This document shows, piece by piece, positions 50,019-53,044 of a stretch of DNA of 53,044 nucleotides. Below the pieces are notes generated by a model. It ran no database searches. It was not told where the DNA came from and saw only the letters and a program-made list of their open reading frames with translations. This DNA is from CAZHWR01 sp964536085 (GTDB taxonomy: Bacteria; Bacillota; Clostridia; Oscillospirales; Ruminococcaceae): contig CAZHWR010000009.1 of assembly GCA_964536085.1 (NCBI GenBank), positions 1-53,044 on the forward strand, written 5' to 3'. Numbering within the stretch: position 1 is the first letter of the stretch; each line of letters begins with the position of its first letter. Position numbers and translations under genes: made by a program.

Positions 50019-50061
50019 AAATTGCGATCCGAATATTTTGAAAGGTTACTTGAATATATTT

Positions 50062-50093
50062 GCCGCGGGGCGATTTGGCCCTGCGGCGTTTTT
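50062..50093 (+). terminator. Terminator after rpoD-rrf2
   Basis: GCCGCGGGGC and GGCCCTGCGGC pair around a short loop (one mismatch) and are followed by GTTTTT. Confidence 0.8.
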
Positions 50094-50122
50094 GCTTGTC
50101 AAGTGTTTTTTTGAATTTGCGC

Positions 50123-50151
50123 TTGACAATAAATCTGGTTTGGTATATACT
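50123..50151 (+). promoter_or_regulatory. Sigma-A promoter of rpoB
   Basis: TTGACA and TATACT with a 17-bp spacer, a near-perfect consensus, 217 bp before the rpoB start. It shows that rpoB has its own promoter here. Confidence 0.85.
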
Positions 50152-50157
50152 ATTAAA

Positions 50158-50368
50158 CTGTACTAAAATGGATATGCCTACCTAATTATTGGATTTTAGG
50201 TGGGACAAGCGAATAAAATCCAATCTTTCAAGTACCAGATTAAACAAAGTTTTATAAAGATATTTGTTGAAAACACAGATTTTTTTTGCGGTGCCCTTTA
50301 GCGTGTCGGGACGTGAAATAAAAAACGCCGTGGCGTTTTTTATATAGATGAATGGAGTGATTGAGCCT
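50158..50368 (+). promoter_or_regulatory. Long structured rpoB leader with attenuator-like hairpin
   Basis: About 210 nt of leader. It has a perfect 11-bp stem ATTGGATTTTA/TAAAATCCAAT with a 15-nt loop (50188-50224), a T8 run at 50280-50287, and just before the gene the hairpin ATAAAAAACGC/GCGTTTTTTAT (50318-50343). The last looks like an intrinsic terminator between promoter and gene. No open frame of note lies in it. Confidence 0.6.
50318..50343 (+). terminator. Terminator-like hairpin immediately upstream of rpoB
   Basis: Perfect 11-bp arms ATAAAAAACGC and GCGTTTTTTAT with loop CGTG, 25 bp before the ATG. GC content of the stem is low, so its strength is moderate. Confidence 0.6.
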
Positions 50369-53044
50369 ATGGTGAATGTCAAGCCGGTACAGCTTGGAAA
50401 AAACACTCGTATGAGTTTTGCCCGGATCAATGAGGTTTTGCAAATGCCGAACCTCATCGAGGTGCAGAAAAATTCGTACAAGTGGTTTCTGGAACAGGGC
50501 CTTAAAGAGGTCTTTGAGGACGTTTCGGAAATAACCGATTATAACGGCAATCTGGTTTTGGATTTTATCGATTACCGTTTGGACGAGCAGCCGAAGTATT
50601 CGGTCATCGAGTGTAAGGTACGCGATGCCACCTATGCAGCGCCCCTTCGGGTCACGGCAAGGCTTCATAACAAGGAGACCGACGAGGTTAAGGAGCAGGA
50701 GATCTTCATGGGCGATTTTCCGCTTATGACCGAGAGCGGAACGTTTGTTATAAACGGCGCGGAACGCGTCATTGTTTCACAGCTTGTTCGTTCGCCGGGC
50801 GTTTACTATAACGAATCGTACGACAAGACGGGCAAAAAGCTGTTTGCCTCTACGGTTATCCCAAACCGCGGCGCATGGCTCGAATATGAGACCGATTCCA
50901 ACGACGTTTTCTATGTCAGAATAGATAAAAACCGTAAGATACCTGTTACGGTGTTTTTGCGCGCCCTTTTAAAGATAAAAGACAAGTGCTTTGAGGGCGT
51001 GGATGAAATGTTTACCGAATGCAGCGGAACGGACGACGAGCTTTTTGAGCTTTTCGGCGACGACGACCGCATCCGTGCGACTATTATGACCAAGGACGGT
51101 ACCAAAAACGGAGAAGAAGCGCTGCTGGAGTTATACAGAAAGCTGCGTCCGGGTGAACCTCCGACGGTTGAATCGGCGGTCACTCATATTGCCAATCTGT
51201 TTTTTGACGACAGGCGCTATGACCTTTCGCGCGTGGGGCGGTATAAATACAACAAGAAATTGGCGATAGGCGCGCGTCTGAGCGGACAAACCCTTTTGCA
51301 ACCGATCGTAAACGAACTTACGGGTGAGATTATGGCGGAAGCGGGCGAGCTTATTACCCGCGAAAAAGCCGACGAGATCGAGCGCGCGGGCGTTTCTGCA
51401 GCTTATATCGACGTTGACGGCAGAGAAGTTAAGGTTATTTCAAACGGCATGGTAGACCTTGCTGATTTCGTCGGATTCGATCCGAAAGATGCAGGCATAA
51501 GGGAAAGAGTGCGCTTTGTCGTTTTAAAAGATATTCTTGAAAGCTGCGAAACCGAGGAAGAGATTTTCGAGGCGGTCAAAGACCGCGCGTTGGAGCTCGT
51601 TCCGCGCCATATAAACAAAGACGATATTTTTGCAACCGTAAACTATCTGAACTGCCTGGCGGTCGGAGTCGGCGTTACGGACGACATCGACCATTTAGGA
51701 AACAGGCGTATCCGTTCGGTAGGAGAGCTTTTGCAGAACCAGTTCAGAATCGGATTTTCCAGAATGGAACGCGTTATCCGGGAAAGGATGACCCTTTCCG
51801 CGCAGGACGTTGAGACCGCGACCCCGCAGACGCTCATAAATATTCGTCCCGTTGTTGCGGCGATAAAGGAGTTTTTCGGCTCTTCTCCGCTTTCCCAGTT
51901 TATGGACCAGACAAACCCGCTTGCAGAGCTCACGCACAAGCGGCGTCTTTCTGCGCTCGGTCCCGGAGGACTTTCGCGTGACCGCGCGGGATTCGAGGTG
52001 CGCGACGTTCACTATACCCACTACGGCAGAATGTGCCCCATAGAAACGCCTGAAGGTCCGAATATCGGGCTTATCTCATATCTTGCTTCGTTTGCGAGAA
52101 TCAACGAATACGGCTTTATCGAAGCGCCCTACAGAAAGGTGGACAAAGAAACCGGCGTTGTGCTCGACGAGGTTTACTACATGACCGCGGACGTTGAGGA
52201 TAACTATATTGTCGCTCAGGCGAACGAACCTCTAACCGAGGACGGCAGATTTGCAAATCCGCGCGTTGCCGCCCGTTACCGCGATGAAATTCTTGAAACC
52301 GAGCGGGAAAATATCGACTACATGGACGTTTCGCCGAAGATGGTTGTTTCCATCGCTACGGCGATGATACCATTCCTCGAAAACGACGACGCGAACCGCG
52401 CGCTTATGGGTGCGAACATGCAGCGTCAGGCTGTCCCGCTTATGAAGACCGATTCGCCTATTGTAGGCACCGGTATGGAATACAAGGCCGCTGTCGATTC
52501 GGGAGTTACCGTGGTTTCAAAGCACTCGGGAACAGTCGTAAGAGTAGACGCGGACAATGTCGATATTCAGGACGACGAGGGCGTTGTTCACAATTATCAG
52601 ATAATCAAGTTCAAACGTTCAAACCAGGGCACCTGTACAAACCAGCGTCCCATCGTTGCAAAGGGCGAAAGGGTCGAGGCAGGTCAGGTTATTGCGGACG
52701 GCCCCGCAACCTGCAACGGCGAAATAAGCCTTGGTAAAAACGCGCTTATCGGATTTATGACCTGGGAGGGTTATAACTACGAGGACGCGGTTTTGATAAA
52801 TGAAAAGCTCGTAAGAGAAGATATGTACACCTCCCTGCACGTCGAGGAATATGAAACCGAGGCGCGCGACACTAAATTGGGTCCCGAAGAAATCACAAGG
52901 GATATACCCAACGTCGGTGAAGACGCGTTAAAAGACCTTGATGACCGCGGAATAATCCGCATAGGCGCAGAGGTGCGCGCGGGCGATATTTTGGTCGGAA
53001 AGGTCACCCCCAAGGGCGAAACCGAGCTTACCGCCGAGGAAAGA
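50369..53044 (+). CDS. rpoB: RNA polymerase beta subunit (5' part, runs off the window)
   Basis: First 892 codons; the frame is open to the last base. It starts 'MVNVKPVQLGKNTRMSFARI' with GGAG 11 bases upstream. Conserved blocks include 'NGAERVIVSQLVRSPGVYY', the rifampicin region 'SQFMDQTNPLAELTHKRRLSALGPGG' (each half intact), 'YGRMCPIETPEGPNIGLI' and 'MTWEGYNYEDAVLINEKLV'. The residue equivalent to E. coli Gln510 in the rifampicin region is Pro ('SSPLSQ'). The ribosomal genes rplJ and rplL, which usually precede rpoB, are absent; instead it follows rpoD and the Rrf2 gene with its own promoter. Confidence 0.97.
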   Translation, partial: MVNVKPVQLGKNTRMSFARINEVLQMPNLIEVQKNSYKWFLEQGLKEVFEDVSEITDYNGNLVLDFIDYRLDEQPKYSVIECKVRDATYAAPLRVTARLHNKETDEVKEQEIFMGDFPLMTESGTFVINGAERVIVSQLVRSPGVYYNESYDKTGKKLFASTVIPNRGAWLEYETDSNDVFYVRIDKNRKIPVTVFLRALLKIKDKCFEGVDEMFTECSGTDDELFELFGDDDRIRATIMTKDGTKNGEEALLELYRKLRPGEPPTVESAVTHIANLFFDDRRYDLSRVGRYKYNKKLAIGARLSGQTLLQPIVNELTGEIMAEAGELITREKADEIERAGVSAAYIDVDGREVKVISNGMVDLADFVGFDPKDAGIRERVRFVVLKDILESCETEEEIFEAVKDRALELVPRHINKDDIFATVNYLNCLAVGVGVTDDIDHLGNRRIRSVGELLQNQFRIGFSRMERVIRERMTLSAQDVETATPQTLINIRPVVAAIKEFFGSSPLSQFMDQTNPLAELTHKRRLSALGPGGLSRDRAGFEVRDVHYTHYGRMCPIETPEGPNIGLISYLASFARINEYGFIEAPYRKVDKETGVVLDEVYYMTADVEDNYIVAQANEPLTEDGRFANPRVAARYRDEILETERENIDYMDVSPKMVVSIATAMIPFLENDDANRALMGANMQRQAVPLMKTDSPIVGTGMEYKAAVDSGVTVVSKHSGTVVRVDADNVDIQDDEGVVHNYQIIKFKRSNQGTCTNQRPIVAKGERVEAGQVIADGPATCNGEISLGKNALIGFMTWEGYNYEDAVLINEKLVREDMYTSLHVEEYETEARDTKLGPEEITRDIPNVGEDALKDLDDRGIIRIGAEVRAGDILVGKVTPKGETELTAEER

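Overview
The window reads as a draft-quality chromosomal segment (one run of 100 Ns) of a low-to-mid GC endospore-forming Firmicute of the class Clostridia, probably an uncultured Oscillospirales-type gut organism. The grounds are AGGAGG-type ribosome sites, sigma-A promoters with 17-bp spacers, the dgt-dnaG-rpoD order, a yaaO-yaaQ-holB-yaaT cluster, RicT, a DarA-type c-di-AMP receptor, a SpoIID-like protein, and large secreted adhesin-like proteins with lysine-rich C-termini. No phage, insertion sequence, CRISPR array, tRNA or rRNA was recognised.

Layout. 1-8.4 kb: a secreted 1189-aa multidomain protein, then an L-rhamnose catabolic set on the minus strand (AraC-type regulator, rhaB, rhaA, rhaD). 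8.4-11 kb: an A-type flavodiiron protein (plus) and a Gfo/Idh/MocA oxidoreductase (minus). 11.2-19.8 kb: an LRR/Fn3 secreted protein and a 2354-aa secreted protein built from LamG, CBM6-like, PA14-like, Ig-like and lysine-rich repeats. 19.9-20.25 kb: an 88-bp structured tandem repeat interrupted by the assembly gap. 20.3-25.6 kb: ZIP transporter, YibE/F protein, and a three-gene operon of signal-less SpoIID-like and peptidoglycan-binding proteins. 25.7-30.3 kb: MATE exporter with an attenuator-like leader, a 30-aa membrane peptide, DUF1275 protein, 2-hydroxyacid dehydrogenase and a frameshifted XRE-regulator pseudogene. 30.4-35.9 kb: a thiamin operon on the minus strand, read as TPP riboswitch-thiC-second TPP-like leader-thiW-thiM-thiE-methyltransferase-thiD. 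36-44.5 kb: ilvE-rluA, mscL with a zinc ribbon, yaaO-darA-holB-ricT, a decayed S1 protease and a lipoprotein. 44.5 kb to the end: rpmE, yigZ, dgt, dnaG, rpoD, an Rrf2 regulator and the first 892 codons of rpoB.

The thiamin operon is the most coherent system. ThiC makes HMP-P, ThiD phosphorylates it, ThiW imports the thiazole alcohol, ThiM phosphorylates that and ThiE joins the halves. No thiazole synthesis genes (thiG/S/H/F) are present, so thiazole salvage is expected. Two RNA elements sit in it: a canonical TPP riboswitch with a terminator before thiC, and before thiW an element that keeps the pyrimidine-sensing half of a TPP aptamer but replaces the diphosphate-sensing half with a terminator stem. 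This second element is the best candidate for something undescribed.

Several start codons were moved from the longest reading frame to the one with a properly spaced Shine-Dalgarno sequence (rhaA, rhaB, fprA, the 2354-aa protein, ZIP, thiD, mscL, dnaG and others). Identifications are from motif reading only; no database search was run.
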